A DNA stretch of 64,000 nucleotides, taken from positions 1 through 64,000 of the forward strand of contig NZ_NXLO01000003.1 of the NCBI RefSeq assembly GCF_003364295.1, given 5' to 3'. Below, one piece after another: positions 28,653-39,544 of this stretch (the first letter of the stretch is position 1; each line of letters opens with the position of its first letter). Position numbers and translations under genes: made by a program. Under the pieces are notes generated by a model, which did no database searches, had not been told where the DNA came from, and worked only from the letters and a program-made list of their open reading frames with translations. The DNA comes from Helicobacter sp. MIT 99-5507 (GTDB lineage: Bacteria > Campylobacterota > Campylobacteria > Campylobacterales > Helicobacteraceae).

Positions 28653-28670
28653 TCAAGTACCGCCTAACTA

Positions 28671-29297
28671 TTATTTAGAATATAACTCAACAATAAGTCT
28701 TTCTTCAACAGGAATAACGACTTCATCTCTATTTGGCAATCTTGTAAAAATACCACAAAATTTACTCTCATCAACATCTACCCAAGGAACTATACCTGTT
28801 TGTCTTGTCAGTTCTAGTGATCTAATAATTTGTTTATTATTGATACTCTTTTCTCTAACACTAACCTTTTGACCAGCTTTAAGGACAAATGAAGGTATAT
28901 TGATTTTTTTACCATCAACTAAAATATGCCCATGTGTTACTAATTGTCTAGCAAATCTTCTTGTTGATGCAAAACCCATTCTATATACTACATTATCTAA
29001 TCTTTGCTCTAGTAATTTGATAAGATTCTCACCAGTGTTTCCTTCGATTCTATGAGCTTCATTAAATATTGTTCTAAATTGTCTTTCTGAGATTCCATAC
29101 ATAAATTTAGCTTTTTGTTTTTCTCTTAGTTGTAATCCGTATTCAGAGATTTTACCAACACTTTGTCCATGCTGACCAGGTCCATATTTTCGTGAATTCA
29201 AAGCACATTTTCCAGCTAATCTTCTTTCGCCTTTCATATCAAGACTTACACCAAATCGTCTCTCAATCTTTTCTACAGGTCCAATATATCTTGCCAT
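28671..29297 (-). CDS. rpsD: 30S ribosomal protein S4
   Basis: Early 16S-binding protein, 208 residues. [17 protein letters not shown] start, [14 protein letters not shown], and the S4 RNA-binding domain [20 protein letters not shown]. It lacks the N-terminal zinc cysteine quartet, so it is the zinc-free form. It sits between rpsK and rpoA. Confidence 0.97.
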   Translation of the reverse strand: MARYIGPVEKIERRFGVSLDMKGERRLAGKCALNSRKYGPGQHGQSVGKISEYGLQLREKQKAKFMYGISERQFRTIFNEAHRIEGNTGENLIKLLEQRLDNVVYRMGFASTRRFARQLVTHGHILVDGKKINIPSFVLKAGQKVSVREKSINNKQIIRSLELTRQTGIVPWVDVDESKFCGIFTRLPNRDEVVIPVEERLIVELYSK

Positions 29298-29308
29298 TTT
29301 ACTTCTCC

Positions 29309-29710
29309 TTACACTCTTCTTCTTTTAGGTGGTCTGCAACCATTATGTGGCAATGGTGTAACATCCTTCAACCATAAAACTTTAATGCCTTCAATAGAAC
29401 CAACGCTTTTTATAGCAGTCTCTCTACCACTCCCAGGTCCTTGCACTTTTATACCAACCTCTTTAATACCACACTCTTTTGCTTTCATTAACGCAGCTTC
29501 TACAGATTGTTGAGCAGCATAAGGTGTTGATTTCTTAGAACCTTTAAATCCAAGTGCACCCGCAGTACTCCAGCATAAAACATTACCCATTTCATCAGTA
29601 ATAGTTACAGAAGTATTATTAAAGGTAGCAGATATATGAACAATACCTCTAGCTATATTCTTTTTTACAGATTTTTTTCTTGTATTCGTTTTTGTATTAG
29701 TCTTAGCCAT
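29309..29710 (-). CDS. rpsK: 30S ribosomal protein S11
   Basis: Platform protein at the E site/mRNA exit. 133 residues with [38 protein letters not shown] and the C-terminal [18 protein letters not shown]. The first 18 residues are lysine/threonine-rich. Nine bases after rpsM. Confidence 0.97.
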   Translation of the reverse strand: MAKTNTKTNTRKKSVKKNIARGIVHISATFNNTSVTITDEMGNVLCWSTAGALGFKGSKKSTPYAAQQSVEAALMKAKECGIKEVGIKVQGPGSGRETAIKSVGSIEGIKVLWLKDVTPLPHNGCRPPKRRRV

Positions 29711-29718
29711 AATTACTC

Positions 29719-30081
29719 CTACTTGCTGCCTATTGTTTTCTTTTTACCTTTTCTAGTTCTGGCATTATTTTTTGTTGTTTGCCCACGAACTGGAAGACCT
29801 TTTCTATGTCTAATACCTCTATAACTACCAACTTCCATTAATGCTTTAATATCCATAGTAACTTTTTTACGCAAATCACCCTCAACAATGTAGCTTTCTT
29901 GAATCTTTTTTGCAATTGAAGAAACTTCATCTTCGCTGAGATCATTAACTCGCTTATCAAAAGAAATATTTACAGCATTAAGGATATCTCTTGATGTTTT
30001 TAATCCTATACCATATATATATGTAAGAGCATATTCTACTCTCTTCTTTTTTGGCAAATCTACACCAGCAATTCTAGCCAT
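29719..30081 (-). CDS. rpsM: 30S ribosomal protein S13
   Basis: Head protein bridging to the 50S subunit. 120 residues beginning [26 protein letters not shown], with the C-terminal [21 protein letters not shown] tail that contacts tRNA. It follows rpmJ by four bases. Confidence 0.97.
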   Translation of the reverse strand: MARIAGVDLPKKKRVEYALTYIYGIGLKTSRDILNAVNISFDKRVNDLSEDEVSSIAKKIQESYIVEGDLRKKVTMDIKALMEVGSYRGIRHRKGLPVRGQTTKNNARTRKGKKKTIGSK

Positions 30082-30085
30082 AATT

Positions 30086-30199
30086 TTATCCTTGTCTTTG
30101 TTTATGTTTTGGAGTTACACATATTACACGAATAACACCTTTTCTTTTTATTATCTTACATTTGTCACACATTTTTTTTACAGATGGTCGAACTTTCAT
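30086..30199 (-). CDS. rpmJ: 50S ribosomal protein L36
   Basis: A 37-codon gene starting at ATG 30199 and ending in TAA at 30086-30088. It begins [20 protein letters not shown] and has the zinc ligands C11, C14, C27 and H32 of the zinc-binding form. AGGAG lies seven bases upstream of the ATG. It occupies the usual place between infA and rpsM. Confidence 0.96.
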   Translation of the reverse strand: MKVRPSVKKMCDKCKIIKRKGVIRVICVTPKHKQRQG

Positions 30200-30250
30200 T
30201 ATTTCTCCTTAAAAATTTTTAATTTAGCTATTTTGTGAAATTTAGGTGAA

Positions 30251-30278
30251 AATCTAAGATTTGATAAAAGCTTAGATT
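30251..30278. repeat. inverted repeat in infA-rpmJ gap
   Basis: AATCTAAG and CTTAGATT form a perfect 8-bp stem with a 12-base loop in the 101-base infA-rpmJ gap, one of the longest inside the operon. An AGATTCT copy (30274-30280) overlaps the right arm. It could be an attenuator or RNA-processing site; no T run follows. Confidence 0.4.
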
Positions 30279-30300
30279 CTATATTCTTTTACTTTAAAAA

Positions 30301-30624
30301 TTACTTATAGAGACTATCTAATTTCTTTTGAATCTCTATCAAATCTTGGTCTTTTTGAATATCCTCTGTTTTATATCTAAGAGTAATCCTACCTTTATCT
30401 ATGCTATATGGAGTTAATTCTAACTTTACTATATCACCAGTTAGAATCCTAATATAGTGCATTCTTAATTTTCCTGCTATATGACATAATACAATATGTT
30501 CATTTTCAAGACCAACTCTAAATGTAGCATTAGGTAAAACCTCTATTACCTTGCCATATATCTCAATCACATCATCTTTTATTTTTTTCTTTTTATTTTC
30601 CTTATCATATTTATCTTTTGCCAA
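30301..30624 (-). CDS. infA: translation initiation factor IF-1, with N- and C-terminal extensions
   Basis: Blocks the ribosomal A site during initiation. The OB-fold core spans about residues 17-85 ([51 protein letters not shown]). The whole protein is 107 residues instead of about 72. A lysine-rich stretch (residues 5-16) is inserted after MAKD, and about 22 extra residues ([20 protein letters not shown]) follow the core. The start is TTG at 30624, seven bases after GAGGAG in the end of map, so the ribosome site supports the long N-terminus. It lies between map and rpmJ, as usual in this operon. Confidence 0.92.
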   Translation of the reverse strand: MAKDKYDKENKKKKIKDDVIEIYGKVIEVLPNATFRVGLENEHIVLCHIAGKLRMHYIRILTGDIVKLELTPYSIDKGRITLRYKTEDIQKDQDLIEIQKKLDSLYK

Positions 30625-30627
30625 AAA

Positions 30628-31383
30628 TTACTCCTCTGATAAAATAACTGCTTTATTATCAACTATCGCAATAGTATGTTCATAATGACTACCATTCAAT
30701 CCATCTTCTGATACAACCGACCATTTATTTTCTAGAATCTTATAATTTCCACTTTTATTGCAAATCATTGGTTCTACACAAAACACCATACCATTTTTTA
30801 TTTTTGGTCCTTGCATCACACTTGTATCTATATAATTTGGTATTTCTGGTTCTTCGTGAGGTTTTCTACCTATACCATGTCCGCAGAATCCACGAAGTGG
30901 AACATATCCTTTTGATAATATAAAATCTTGAATCAAAGCACTAAGTTGTTTAAATCGCATACCAACTTTAATATTATCTATGGCATAAAGAAGAGAATCT
31001 TTTGAACATTTGATTAGATTTTCATCATCATTAGAAATTTTACCAATACCAAAAGTTACTGCAGCATCGCCATACCAGCCATTATACTCTACACCAATAT
31101 CAACACCCAAAATATCACCATCTTTTAGTTTATAAGAATCTGGAATACCATGGATTATTATATTATTTACTGATAAGCATATAGATTTTGGAAAACCATA
31201 CAAGCCTTTAAACGATGGCTTTGCATTATGTCGCAGGATAAAGTCATCTGCAATAGCATCAAGTTCTTCTAAAGTAACTCCTGCTTTTGCATGTTTATAC
31301 ACTTCATTTAAAGCTTTAGCTACAATCTTATTAGAATGTCTTAAAGATTCTATCTCTTTAAGATTCTTTATTGCAATAGACAT
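30628..31383 (-). CDS. map: type I methionine aminopeptidase
   Basis: Removes initiator methionine. 251 residues with the five metal ligands in context: GVDIGVEYNGWYGDAAVTFG (two aspartates), CGHGIGRKPHEEPEIPNY, CVEPMIC and HYEHTIAI. The ATG overlaps the secY stop by one base (TAATG). The secY-map-infA order is typical when adk is absent. Confidence 0.96.
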   Translation of the reverse strand: MSIAIKNLKEIESLRHSNKIVAKALNEVYKHAKAGVTLEELDAIADDFILRHNAKPSFKGLYGFPKSICLSVNNIIIHGIPDSYKLKDGDILGVDIGVEYNGWYGDAAVTFGIGKISNDDENLIKCSKDSLLYAIDNIKVGMRFKQLSALIQDFILSKGYVPLRGFCGHGIGRKPHEEPEIPNYIDTSVMQGPKIKNGMVFCVEPMICNKSGNYKILENKWSVVSEDGLNGSHYEHTIAIVDNKAVILSEE

Positions 31384-32636
31384 TACAAACCTGTTGCACT
31401 TAATGTTTGATATTTATTCATATAAATCTGTGCTTCAATTCTTCTCATCGTATCAATAGCAACTTGAACAACAATCAAAACTGCTGTCCCACCAAATACA
31501 AATGGAACTCCCATAATCTTTAATAAAACCCAAGGAATAGTAGATATAACAGCTAAATACAATGCTCCCCAAAAAGTAAGATTACTTGCAGTTGTATTTA
31601 AAAAATTTGCAGTTCCTTCACCTGGTCTAAGTCCAGGTATAAATCCACCTTGTCTTTTTAGATTATCAGATATATCTTTAGAATTAAATACAATAGAAGA
31701 ATAGAAAAATGCAAAAAACATAACTAAAAAAAACATAATAATATTATATGCATTTCCATTTGGGCTTAAAAAATCAGCAATTGCTAACATCGTGCTATTT
31801 GATGAAGCTTGCAAAATAGTAGATGGAAATATCAATACAGCAGATGCAAAAATAGGTGGTATAACACCACTTAGATTTAACTTAATTGGTATATAGTTCA
31901 TTATTCTTTTGTTTTGATTTTGCATAATAATTTTTCTAGCATAGCTCACTGGGATTCTGCGCTCTGCAAGCTCTATATATATAATAGCAAAGATTGTTGC
32001 AAGTATAACTATAATAATTGCAATCAATTCTAAAATATTTATTTCGCCAGTATTGACAAGTTCAAATGTGCCACCTATAGCAGATGGGATTCCAGCAACA
32101 ATTCCAGCAAAGATTATAAGACTAATCCCATTACCTACACCTTTTTGCGTGATCTGCTCTCCTATCCACATAAGCATCATTGTGCCAGCCAACATAGAAA
32201 ATACAGAAATAATAATAAATGTATTCATATCAATTAAAATTGCACTACCATCTTCTAATGCTTTTAATCCTATAGATACACTAACAGCTTGAACAATAGT
32301 AATTGCTATGGTTGCGTATCTAATAATTTGCATATATTTTTGCATACCATCACGTTCTTTTTTCATTTTAGCAAGATTTGGAAATGTAGCAGCCAGAAGC
32401 TCCATCACAATTGATGCGGTAATATAAGGCATAATTCCAAGTGAAATAATACTAAGTCTTTCAACTGCTTGCCCACTAAACATATTAAACAAACCTAGAG
32501 CATTACCAGAATTAGAATCAAAGAATCTTTTAATAACTTCTACATCAACTCCAGGAATTGGCACATAAGCCAAAATTCGATATGCAAATAAAAATGCTAA
32601 AGTGATTAGAATCTTATTGACTATAGTTTTATTCAT
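31383..32636 (-). CDS. secY: protein translocase subunit SecY
   Basis: Channel of the Sec translocon. 417 residues with about ten membrane segments; YVPIPGVD after the first helix, IMPYITASIVMELL (plug region and second helix), LAERRIPVSYARKI and GFIPGLRPGEGT loops. Three bases separate it from rplO. Confidence 0.97.
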   Translation of the reverse strand: MNKTIVNKILITLAFLFAYRILAYVPIPGVDVEVIKRFFDSNSGNALGLFNMFSGQAVERLSIISLGIMPYITASIVMELLAATFPNLAKMKKERDGMQKYMQIIRYATIAITIVQAVSVSIGLKALEDGSAILIDMNTFIIISVFSMLAGTMMLMWIGEQITQKGVGNGISLIIFAGIVAGIPSAIGGTFELVNTGEINILELIAIIIVILATIFAIIYIELAERRIPVSYARKIIMQNQNKRIMNYIPIKLNLSGVIPPIFASAVLIFPSTILQASSNSTMLAIADFLSPNGNAYNIIMFFLVMFFAFFYSSIVFNSKDISDNLKRQGGFIPGLRPGEGTANFLNTTASNLTFWGALYLAVISTIPWVLLKIMGVPFVFGGTAVLIVVQVAIDTMRRIEAQIYMNKYQTLSATGL

Positions 32637-32638
32637 TA

Positions 32639-33037
32639 TTATTTTCCACTAACAACAATACTATCATCTTTTACTTTTGAGGCGATATCTTTTACTTTTT
32701 TTCCTATCAGTTTTATTTTATCTGTTTGAGATGGATATTTATGCACACTTCTTATGCTTAATTTTGTGATTTCATCAAGAGTGCAAATCTTTGTAATTCT
32801 ATCTACATTTATTACATAAGGTTTTATAACTCTACTTTTAAAACCAACTTTTGGAAGTCTCCTTTGTAATGGTTGTTGCCCACCTTCAAAACCTATTTTT
32901 TGACTATAACCAGTTCTAGCAGTCTGTCCTTTTCCACCTCTTGTAGAAGTTTTGCCCATACCGCTACCTTGACCACGACCAACTCTTTTAATAGATTTAA
33001 CACTATTTTTAGCTGGTTTAATGTTCTCTAATGCCAT
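32639..33037 (-). CDS. rplO: 50S ribosomal protein L15
   Basis: 132 residues. The glycine/arginine-rich N-terminal extension [22 protein letters not shown] and [18 protein letters not shown] are diagnostic. It follows rpsE directly; rpmD (L30), which many bacteria carry here, is absent. Confidence 0.97.
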   Translation of the reverse strand: MALENIKPAKNSVKSIKRVGRGQGSGMGKTSTRGGKGQTARTGYSQKIGFEGGQQPLQRRLPKVGFKSRVIKPYVINVDRITKICTLDEITKLSIRSVHKYPSQTDKIKLIGKKVKDIASKVKDDSIVVSGK

Positions 33038-33063
33038 TTCATGTCCTTCTTAATTCTTAATAC

Positions 33064-33504
33064 TTATGCTTTGATTCTACTTAAAGCATCAATTGTAGCA
33101 CGCACTACATTGTAAGGATTGCTTGAACCAAGTGATTTTGTTAGTATATCTTTAATTCCTGCAAGCTCTATTACAGGTCTAGCACTACCACCTGCTATTA
33201 CTCCAGTTCCTTCACTTGCTGGTCTAAGTAAGATTCTACTTGCATTATATTTATGTTCTATATCATGAGCAATTGTTGTACCTTTAATATTTACTTGAAC
33301 AATATTTTTAAAAGCATCATCAATAGCTTTTTTGATTGCATCTGGAACTTCTTTTGCTTTACCAAGCCCAAATCCAACAAGACCATTTTTATTTCCAACT
33401 ACAACAAGAGCATTAAAGCGGAATCTTCTACCACCTTTGACAACTTTAGTTACTCTACCAATATTTACTACTACTTCTTTAAATTCTTCTCTATTGATTT
33501 CCAT
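33064..33504 (-). CDS. rpsE: 30S ribosomal protein S5
   Basis: Decoding-fidelity protein. 146 residues with [40 protein letters not shown] and [22 protein letters not shown]. 15 bases after rplR. Confidence 0.97.
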   Translation of the reverse strand: MEINREEFKEVVVNIGRVTKVVKGGRRFRFNALVVVGNKNGLVGFGLGKAKEVPDAIKKAIDDAFKNIVQVNIKGTTIAHDIEHKYNASRILLRPASEGTGVIAGGSARPVIELAGIKDILTKSLGSSNPYNVVRATIDALSRIKA

Positions 33505-33519
33505 TATACTCTAGTCCTT

Positions 33520-33876
33520 TTATAAAGATATACCATTTGCTCTAAGAGAATCTGCAAAACTAGCAACTACACCATGATATAAATATCCATTTCTGTCAAA
33601 AACAACTTGTGATATATTTGCTTCTTTGAGGCTTTTTGCAAAATGCTCTGCTATTACTTTTACATTTTCAATATTATTTGATAAACCTAATTTTTTACCA
33701 TCTACACTAGCTAGTGTAACACCTTTAGTATCATCAATTGCCTGTGCATAAAAATATTTATTAGATTTAAAAATACTTACTCTAGGTTTTGTAGAATTTC
33801 CAAAGATTCTACCTCTAACTCTAGCTTTTCTTTTTAATTGAAGCTTCTTTTTTAATTTTAAAGTATTACTTAACAT
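33520..33876 (-). CDS. rplR: 50S ribosomal protein L18
   Basis: Binds 5S rRNA with L5. 118 residues; RKARVRGRIFGNSTKPRVSIFKSNKYFYAQ and the C-terminal FDRNGYLYHGVVASFADSLRANG are typical. Confidence 0.96.
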   Translation of the reverse strand: MLSNTLKLKKKLQLKRKARVRGRIFGNSTKPRVSIFKSNKYFYAQAIDDTKGVTLASVDGKKLGLSNNIENVKVIAEHFAKSLKEANISQVVFDRNGYLYHGVVASFADSLRANGISL

Positions 33877-33891
33877 TTAACTAACCTCTAT

Positions 33892-34431
33892 TTACTTTTT
33901 AGCAGTTTTACCAGCTTTACGCATTATAACTTCATCAACATATTTGACACCCTTACCTTTATACGGCTCAGGTGCTCTAAATGATCTTATTTCAGATGCA
34001 ACTTGCCCAATTTGCTGTTTATCTGCACCTTTTAAAGTCAATATATTTTTTTCTAAAGTTATTTCAATGCCATCTGGAATCTTATAATCAATAGGATGCG
34101 AATAGCCTAAAGACAGCTCTAAAACATTACCTTTTATCGCTGCTTTATAACCAACACCATTGATTTCTAATTGTTTTGTAAATCCACTTGTCAAACCAAC
34201 CACAATATTATTTGCTAAAGCTCTATAAGTTCCCCAAAATGCTTTTGCTTTAAGTCCCTGTGATTCTTTTAGACCAAATGATAATGTTTCATTTGTAAGA
34301 TTGATTTCAACTCTATCATGAGTTTCTAATTCTTTTTGTATTTTAGCATTATTAAAAATTAGTTTTGTTCCATCTAAAGATATCTTTAAACCTTTAGGAA
34401 TAGTTATTGCCTGCTTACCAATTCTTGACAT
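33892..34431 (-). CDS. rplF: 50S ribosomal protein L6
   Basis: Two-repeat L6 fold near the factor-binding site. 179 residues; [15 protein letters not shown] start, [15 protein letters not shown], and the C-terminal [17 protein letters not shown]. Confidence 0.97.
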   Translation of the reverse strand: MSRIGKQAITIPKGLKISLDGTKLIFNNAKIQKELETHDRVEINLTNETLSFGLKESQGLKAKAFWGTYRALANNIVVGLTSGFTKQLEINGVGYKAAIKGNVLELSLGYSHPIDYKIPDGIEITLEKNILTLKGADKQQIGQVASEIRSFRAPEPYKGKGVKYVDEVIMRKAGKTAKK

Positions 34432-34440
34432 AATAATCTC

Positions 34441-34836
34441 CTACCATATACTGCATAAAGCTTCGCCGCCTACATTATTTTTATAAGCTTCATCATTTGA
34501 AATTACACCCTTAGAAGTGCTTACTACAATAGTTCCATAGCCATTTTTAAATCTCTTTAATTCTGTTCTACTTTTATAAACTCTTCTTCCAGGCTTGCTA
34601 ATCCTCTTAACCTCATTTATTAAAGATCTTCCATTGTCATCATAGCAAAGCATTACAGTTATACTTTGTTTATTGTCTTTAGAGTTGATTCTAAAATCTT
34701 TAATAAATCCTTTAGTTTTAAAAACCTCTAAGATTGCTACAACAATCTTTGCATAATAAAGATTTGTATATTCTAGTTTTCTCATAGAAGCATTTCTGAT
34801 TCTAGTAATAGAATCTGCAATTATATCATTTACCAT
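34441..34836 (-). CDS. rpsH: 30S ribosomal protein S8
   Basis: 131 residues; [17 protein letters not shown] start, [12 protein letters not shown] and the C-terminal [20 protein letters not shown]. In E. coli S8 represses the spc operon. No leader element was evaluated here. Confidence 0.97.
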   Translation of the reverse strand: MVNDIIADSITRIRNASMRKLEYTNLYYAKIVVAILEVFKTKGFIKDFRINSKDNKQSITVMLCYDDNGRSLINEVKRISKPGRRVYKSRTELKRFKNGYGTIVVSTSKGVISNDEAYKNNVGGEALCSIW

Positions 34837-34847
34837 TGATTATCTCC

Positions 34848-35033
34848 CTACCAGCTAGACTTTCTAATACCAGGTAATAAGCCTTCATTACCCATTTTCC
34901 TTAAACAAACTCTGCATAAATTAAAATATCTATAAACAGAATGAGGACGACCGCAAACCTGACATCTAGAATAAGATCTTGAACTAAATTTTGCTTTTCT
35001 TGCATTTTTTGCAATCATTGATTTTTTTGCCAT
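34848..35033 (-). CDS. rpsN: 30S ribosomal protein S14, zinc-binding short form
   Basis: 61-residue C+ form with zinc ligands C24, C27, C40 and C43 in CQVCGRP and [10 protein letters not shown]. It abuts rplE with no gap. Confidence 0.97.
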   Translation of the reverse strand: MAKKSMIAKNARKAKFSSRSYSRCQVCGRPHSVYRYFNLCRVCLRKMGNEGLLPGIRKSSW

Positions 35034-35579
35034 TTATTTTCCTTTCCCAAAAGGCATACCAAGAAATTCTAATAATTTAAAAGCTTCTTTATCATTATTT
35101 GTAGAAGTTACTATAGTGATATTCATACCATGAGTAACCATGATATCATCATAAACAACTTCAGGAAATACAAGCTGTTCTTTAAGACCAAAGTTATAAT
35201 TACCATTTCCATCAAATCCATTTTTTGGAATCCCTCTAAAGTCTTTTACTCTAGGCAATGAGATAACAATTAATTTCTCTAAAAAGTTATACATTCTTTT
35301 ACCTCTAAGAGTAACTTTAACACCCATTAAAGCACCTTCTCTCATTTTAAATCCAGCAACAGATTTTTTTGCTTTTGTAATCACAGCTTTTTGTCCAGCT
35401 ATTAAAGAAATAGTATCTGCAATATTTTGCATTATTTTTGTTTCTTTTGAATATTCTCCAGCTCCAACGCTTATTACAATCTTTTCAAGTTTTGGAATAA
35501 GCATAGGATTTTTAATATCAAATTCTTTTGATAGCTTATCTCTAACTTCATTTAAATATAATTCCTTCAACTGATACAT
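35034..35579 (-). CDS. rplE: 50S ribosomal protein L5
   Basis: 5S rRNA-binding protein of 181 residues; [32 protein letters not shown] and [17 protein letters not shown] mark the family. Confidence 0.97.
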   Translation of the reverse strand: MYQLKELYLNEVRDKLSKEFDIKNPMLIPKLEKIVISVGAGEYSKETKIMQNIADTISLIAGQKAVITKAKKSVAGFKMREGALMGVKVTLRGKRMYNFLEKLIVISLPRVKDFRGIPKNGFDGNGNYNFGLKEQLVFPEVVYDDIMVTHGMNITIVTSTNNDKEAFKLLEFLGMPFGKGK

Positions 35580-35590
35580 CTTAAACCTTC

Positions 35591-35809
35591 CTATGACTTT
35601 TTAACATTTGATATATGTATTGGTTTTTCTTTAGAGATAAAACCACCTTTAGGATTATTATCACTTGGCTTAATAGCCTTTTTTACAATATTGCAACCTT
35701 CTACAATAACTTTAGATTCTTTAGGTAAGACTTTTAAGACTTTACCAGTTTTTCCTTTATCATCACCAGCAATAATCAATACCATATCATCTCTTTTAAT
35801 CTTAGCCAT
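35591..35809 (-). CDS. rplX: 50S ribosomal protein L24
   Basis: Assembly-initiator protein with a KOW motif ([22 protein letters not shown]). 72 residues, a short form as in Helicobacter. Its start overlaps the rplN stop by one base. Confidence 0.96.
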   Translation of the reverse strand: MAKIKRDDMVLIIAGDDKGKTGKVLKVLPKESKVIVEGCNIVKKAIKPSDNNPKGGFISKEKPIHISNVKKS

Positions 35810-36177
35810 TATAATACCTCCGGAGCAAGTGAAACAATTTTCATAAAGTTAGCATATCTAACCTCTCTGCCAACTGGTCCAAAGATTCTAGTGCCAATAG
35901 GTTCTTTTTTTGCATCTAAAATAACAGCTGCATTATCATCGAATCTCACTAATGAGCCATTTTCTCTATGTATTTCTTTTTTTGTTCTAACTATCACAGC
36001 TTTTACAACATCACCTTTTTTGACTTTTCCATTAGGAATAGCTTTTTTTACAGATGCAACAACAACATCACCAACGCTAGCATATCTTCTATGACTACCG
36101 CCTAGAATCTTGATACACATTAATTCCTTTGCACCACTATTATCAGCAACATTCATTCTAGTAAAACTCTGTATCAT
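35809..36177 (-). CDS. rplN: 50S ribosomal protein L14
   Basis: 122 residues; [27 protein letters not shown] start and [24 protein letters not shown] are signature stretches. Overlaps rpsQ by one base. Confidence 0.97.
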   Translation of the reverse strand: MIQSFTRMNVADNSGAKELMCIKILGGSHRRYASVGDVVVASVKKAIPNGKVKKGDVVKAVIVRTKKEIHRENGSLVRFDDNAAVILDAKKEPIGTRIFGPVGREVRYANFMKIVSLAPEVL

Positions 36178-36440
36178 TACTCAACTCCTGCAGTTATTGT
36201 CTTATTTAATTTAAAAGACTTGCTCTTAGATATAGGTTTGCACTCTATTGCCTCAACAACATCACCTATATTACAAGAATTATTTTCATCGTGAATTATG
36301 TATTTTTTAAATCTTTTTACAATTTTTCTATATTTTGGATGAACAACTTTTCTCTCAACCAACACACTAAAGCTTTTATCACCACTTTTTTTAACAACTT
36401 TGCCCTGAATAACTCTCTTAAATTTTTGCTCTTTATTCAT
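36177..36440 (-). CDS. rpsQ: 30S ribosomal protein S17
   Basis: 87 residues with an OB fold: [25 protein letters not shown] and [19 protein letters not shown]. Two bases after rpmC. Confidence 0.96.
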   Translation of the reverse strand: MNKEQKFKRVIQGKVVKKSGDKSFSVLVERKVVHPKYRKIVKRFKKYIIHDENNSCNIGDVVEAIECKPISKSKSFKLNKTITAGVE

Positions 36441-36442
36441 TA

Positions 36443-36634
36443 TTAACCTCTTTTTGCTGATATAGCAGTATTAATTCTTGCTATTTCTTTTCTAACGCTA
36501 GAAATCTCACAATAATTAGTAAGTTGCATTGTTTTAAGTTGTAATTTTAATTCAAATAGTTTTAGCTTTTTTTCTTTCAACATAGTTTGCAATTCTTGTA
36601 TATCTTTATCTTTAATATCACTAAATTTTATCAT
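36443..36634 (-). CDS. rpmC: 50S ribosomal protein L29
   Basis: Two-helix protein at the tunnel exit. The family-like part begins [19 protein letters not shown] and ends [16 protein letters not shown], so I place the start at ATG 36634 (63 residues). In-frame starts at 36649 and 36661 would overlap rplP; ATG 36649 has a somewhat better GAGAG upstream, so a nine-residue longer form is possible. Confidence 0.9.
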   Translation of the reverse strand: MIKFSDIKDKDIQELQTMLKEKKLKLFELKLQLKTMQLTNYCEISSVRKEIARINTAISAKRG

Positions 36635-36635
36635 A

Positions 36636-37061
36636 TCAATAGATTTCATTTTCACTCTCACTAGTTATAATTTTTGTCTTAAATGGAAGCTTACTTTGTG
36701 CTAATGCCAAAGCTTCTCTAGCTAAAGATTCTTCCACACCAACCATTTCATATATAACTCTACCTGGCTTAATATTCATAACCCATTTATCAACAGCACC
36801 TTTACCTTTACCCATTCTTGTTTCTAATGGTTTAGCAGTAATTGGTTTATCTGGAAAAACACGAATCCATACTTTACCAGATCTTTTAATATGTCTTGTC
36901 ATAGCAATTCTTGCTGCTTCAATTTGTCTTGAATCTATTCTTCCAGCTTCAGTTGCCTTGATTGCAATATCACCAAAAGCTATTTTATTTCCACGAGTAG
37001 CTTTGCCTCTATTGCGACCTTTCATTTGCTTTCTATATTTAGTTTTCTTTGGCATTAACAT
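36636..37061 (-). CDS. rplP: 50S ribosomal protein L16
   Basis: Organises the A site. 141 residues; [20 protein letters not shown] start, [18 protein letters not shown] and [13 protein letters not shown]. The C-terminus ESENEIY resembles H. pylori L16. Confidence 0.97.
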   Translation of the reverse strand: MLMPKKTKYRKQMKGRNRGKATRGNKIAFGDIAIKATEAGRIDSRQIEAARIAMTRHIKRSGKVWIRVFPDKPITAKPLETRMGKGKGAVDKWVMNIKPGRVIYEMVGVEESLAREALALAQSKLPFKTKIITSESENEIY

Positions 37062-37064
37062 AAT

Positions 37065-37769
37065 TTATTGCCTCCCTCGTTTTTTGCTAGCTTTAGGTTC
37101 TGTTTTAACATCAGCTTCTTTCTTATCAAGCTGGATTCCTTTATGAAGGACCTCTCCTTTAAATATCCAAACTTTTACACCAATAATTCCAAAAGTAGTT
37201 TTTGCTTCAGCAAAACCATAATCAATCTTTGCTCTTAATGTATGAAGAGGCACTCTACCTTCCATATACCATTCAGTTCTAGCCATTTCAGCACCAGCAA
37301 GTCTTCCTGATACTTTTACTTTAATACCTTTTGCACCAGATTTCATAGCTGTTTGCATAACCTTTTTCATAGCACGTCTAAAAGCAACTCTTCTTTCTAA
37401 TTGCATAGCTACATTTTCAGCGGCTAATTGAGCATTAGCTTGTGGTCTTTTTACTTCTTTAATATTTACAGCTATGTCTTTTTTAACTAATTTTTTAAGA
37501 TTCTCTTTAATCTTTTCAATATCTGCACCTTTTTTACCGATAATAACACCAGGGCGAGCTGCTACAACAGTGATTTTAATTTTCTTTGTTGTTCTTTCTA
37601 TAATAGTCTCACTAATACCAGCATAATATAATTCATTTTTAACAAAATTACGAATTTTATAATCTTCACCTATATTAGATGCAGTTATTTTTTGAGAAGG
37701 AAACCATCTAGAAATCCAATTTCTATTAATACCTAATCTAAGACCTATTGGACTAACTTTTTGACCCAT
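37065..37769 (-). CDS. rpsC: 30S ribosomal protein S3
   Basis: KH-domain protein at the mRNA entry. 234 residues; [23 protein letters not shown] start, [28 protein letters not shown]. It has a lysine-rich C-terminal tail. Confidence 0.97.
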   Translation of the reverse strand: MGQKVSPIGLRLGINRNWISRWFPSQKITASNIGEDYKIRNFVKNELYYAGISETIIERTTKKIKITVVAARPGVIIGKKGADIEKIKENLKKLVKKDIAVNIKEVKRPQANAQLAAENVAMQLERRVAFRRAMKKVMQTAMKSGAKGIKVKVSGRLAGAEMARTEWYMEGRVPLHTLRAKIDYGFAEAKTTFGIIGVKVWIFKGEVLHKGIQLDKKEADVKTEPKASKKRGRQ

Positions 37770-37770
37770 A

Positions 37771-38121
37771 TTAATTCACCCCACCTTTTTTAACTTTATC
37801 TTCTTTTGTTTCAATAACTTCAACCATTACATGTGAAGTAGGTTTTCTTATTGGAGCACCTCTTCCTCTAGCTTTTGGTGTCATTCTTCTAAGAACTGGA
37901 CCTGCATCAACTCTACAAGACTTAATCACTACACTTTGAGCATCATAATTTCCATTGGCAACAGCAGATGCTACAACCTTATATATAACTTTTGCAGCTT
38001 TATTTGGTGTAAATTCTAAAGTGGCAAGTGCCAATTCAGCATTCATTCCTTGTATCTCTCTTGCAATCAATCTAGCTTTTGTAGGTGATAATCTAATATA
38101 TTTTAATATTGCCTTACTCAT
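37771..38121 (-). CDS. rplV: 50S ribosomal protein L22
   Basis: Lines the exit tunnel with L4. 116 residues; [18 protein letters not shown] and [20 protein letters not shown]. Confidence 0.97.
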   Translation of the reverse strand: MSKAILKYIRLSPTKARLIAREIQGMNAELALATLEFTPNKAAKVIYKVVASAVANGNYDAQSVVIKSCRVDAGPVLRRMTPKARGRGAPIRKPTSHVMVEVIETKEDKVKKGGVN

Positions 38122-38131
38122 ATCTTACCTC

Positions 38132-38413
38132 TTATTTACCAATCTTTTTTTGAACAGAGCCTTTATGCCCTTTAAATGTTCTTGTAAGAGCAAATTCACC
38201 TAATTTATATCCAATATGAGATTCTGTTATATACACAGGAATAAAAACTCTTCCATTATGAACATTAAAAGTAAGGCCTATCATTTCTGGAATGATAGTG
38301 CTTCTTCTTGACCATGTTTTAATCGGTTTATTATCTTTAGTTTCTTTTGCTTTTAAAACTTTTTTAACCAAATAGTCATCAGTAAAAGGACCTTTTTTAA
38401 TTGATCTTCCCAT
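38132..38413 (-). CDS. rpsS: 30S ribosomal protein S19
   Basis: Head protein next to S13. 93 residues; [15 protein letters not shown] start, [30 protein letters not shown]-type end ([17 protein letters not shown]). Confidence 0.97.
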   Translation of the reverse strand: MGRSIKKGPFTDDYLVKKVLKAKETKDNKPIKTWSRRSTIIPEMIGLTFNVHNGRVFIPVYITESHIGYKLGEFALTRTFKGHKGSVQKKIGK

Positions 38414-38422
38414 TAATAATCC

Positions 38423-39250
38423 TTATTTTTTCTTTCTTGAAATAATTAATCTATCACTAGACTTTTTACGTCTTGTCTTGTAACCTTTAGCAGGTGTTCC
38501 CCAAGGTGATACAGGATGTCCGCTAGAACCAGTTTTACCTTCACCACCACCATGTGGGTGATCGATAGGATTCATCGCAGAACCTCTTGTCTGTGGTCTA
38601 ATACCCATATGTCTAGCTCTACCTGCTTTACCGATAGAAATATTCATATAGTCTTCATTACCTATACTTCCTATAGTCGCTCTACATTCTTCTAAGATAT
38701 ATCTCATTTCACCACTTGGCATTTTAATAATTGAATATTTGCCTTCTCTACCCATTAATTGAGCACTTGCACCAGCACTTCTTACTAATTGTCCGCCAGC
38801 ACCAGGGTGAAGTTCTATATTGTGAATAATAGTTCCAATTGGAATAGCTCGTAATTTCATAGAATATCCAACTTTTACATCTATACCTTCATCAGCAGAT
38901 AGAATCTTATCTCCAACATTAAGACCATTTGGTTGCAATATATATCTTTTCTCACCATCTACATAAGCAATAAGAGCTATACGACAATTTCTAAATGGAT
39001 CATATTCAATAGCCTTTACAATACCTTCTATATTTAATTTATTACGTTTAAAATCAATAATTCTATAAAGTTTTTTTGCTCCACCTTCTTTATGTCTAGA
39101 AGTAATTCTGCCATTATTATTTCTACCTGAAGTCACTTTTAATTTTGTTAGCAATGATCTTACACTAGCTTTAGCAGTAATATCACTGGAACTAAGATTA
39201 GACATAAATCGCCTGCTTGGCGTATATGGTTTATAAGTTTTAATAGCCAT
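38423..39250 (-). CDS. rplB: 50S ribosomal protein L2
   Basis: Needed for subunit joining and peptidyl transfer. 275 residues; [32 protein letters not shown], and the catalytic-region [18 protein letters not shown] with its conserved histidine. Confidence 0.97.
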   Translation of the reverse strand: MAIKTYKPYTPSRRFMSNLSSSDITAKASVRSLLTKLKVTSGRNNNGRITSRHKEGGAKKLYRIIDFKRNKLNIEGIVKAIEYDPFRNCRIALIAYVDGEKRYILQPNGLNVGDKILSADEGIDVKVGYSMKLRAIPIGTIIHNIELHPGAGGQLVRSAGASAQLMGREGKYSIIKMPSGEMRYILEECRATIGSIGNEDYMNISIGKAGRARHMGIRPQTRGSAMNPIDHPHGGGEGKTGSSGHPVSPWGTPAKGYKTRRKKSSDRLIISRKKK

Positions 39251-39260
39251 TTACAAATCC

Positions 39261-39542
39261 TTATGATTTTAGAGATTCTATCTTAGCACCTTCAGGCACT
39301 TTTACATAGAATTTCTTAAAGTTATTTCTATTACCTTCTATACCTCTAAATCTTTTTGTTTTTCCTTGTTGATTGAGAGAATTAATTCTAAGTGGAGTAA
39401 ATCCAAAATATTGAATACAGATATTTTTTAGTTGATTTTTGCTAACTCTTTGTGAAGTTTGCATAACTATAATCCCACTTTCTTGTTGGCTTAGGGACTT
39501 TTCTGTATACATTATTGTTTTGATATCTGTTATATCTGCCAT
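39261..39542 (-). CDS. rplW: 50S ribosomal protein L23
   Basis: Tunnel-exit docking site for trigger factor and SRP. 93 residues; [19 protein letters not shown] and [23 protein letters not shown] divergent, short L23, normal for the group. Confidence 0.95.
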   Translation of the reverse strand: MADITDIKTIMYTEKSLSQQESGIIVMQTSQRVSKNQLKNICIQYFGFTPLRINSLNQQGKTKRFRGIEGNRNNFKKFYVKVPEGAKIESLKS

Positions 39543-39544
39543 TA

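Noticed and set aside
32639-33064. Missing rpmD and adk as a deletion in the ribosomal operon
   Set aside because: The absence of both is the normal state in Campylobacterota; not a sign of loss here.
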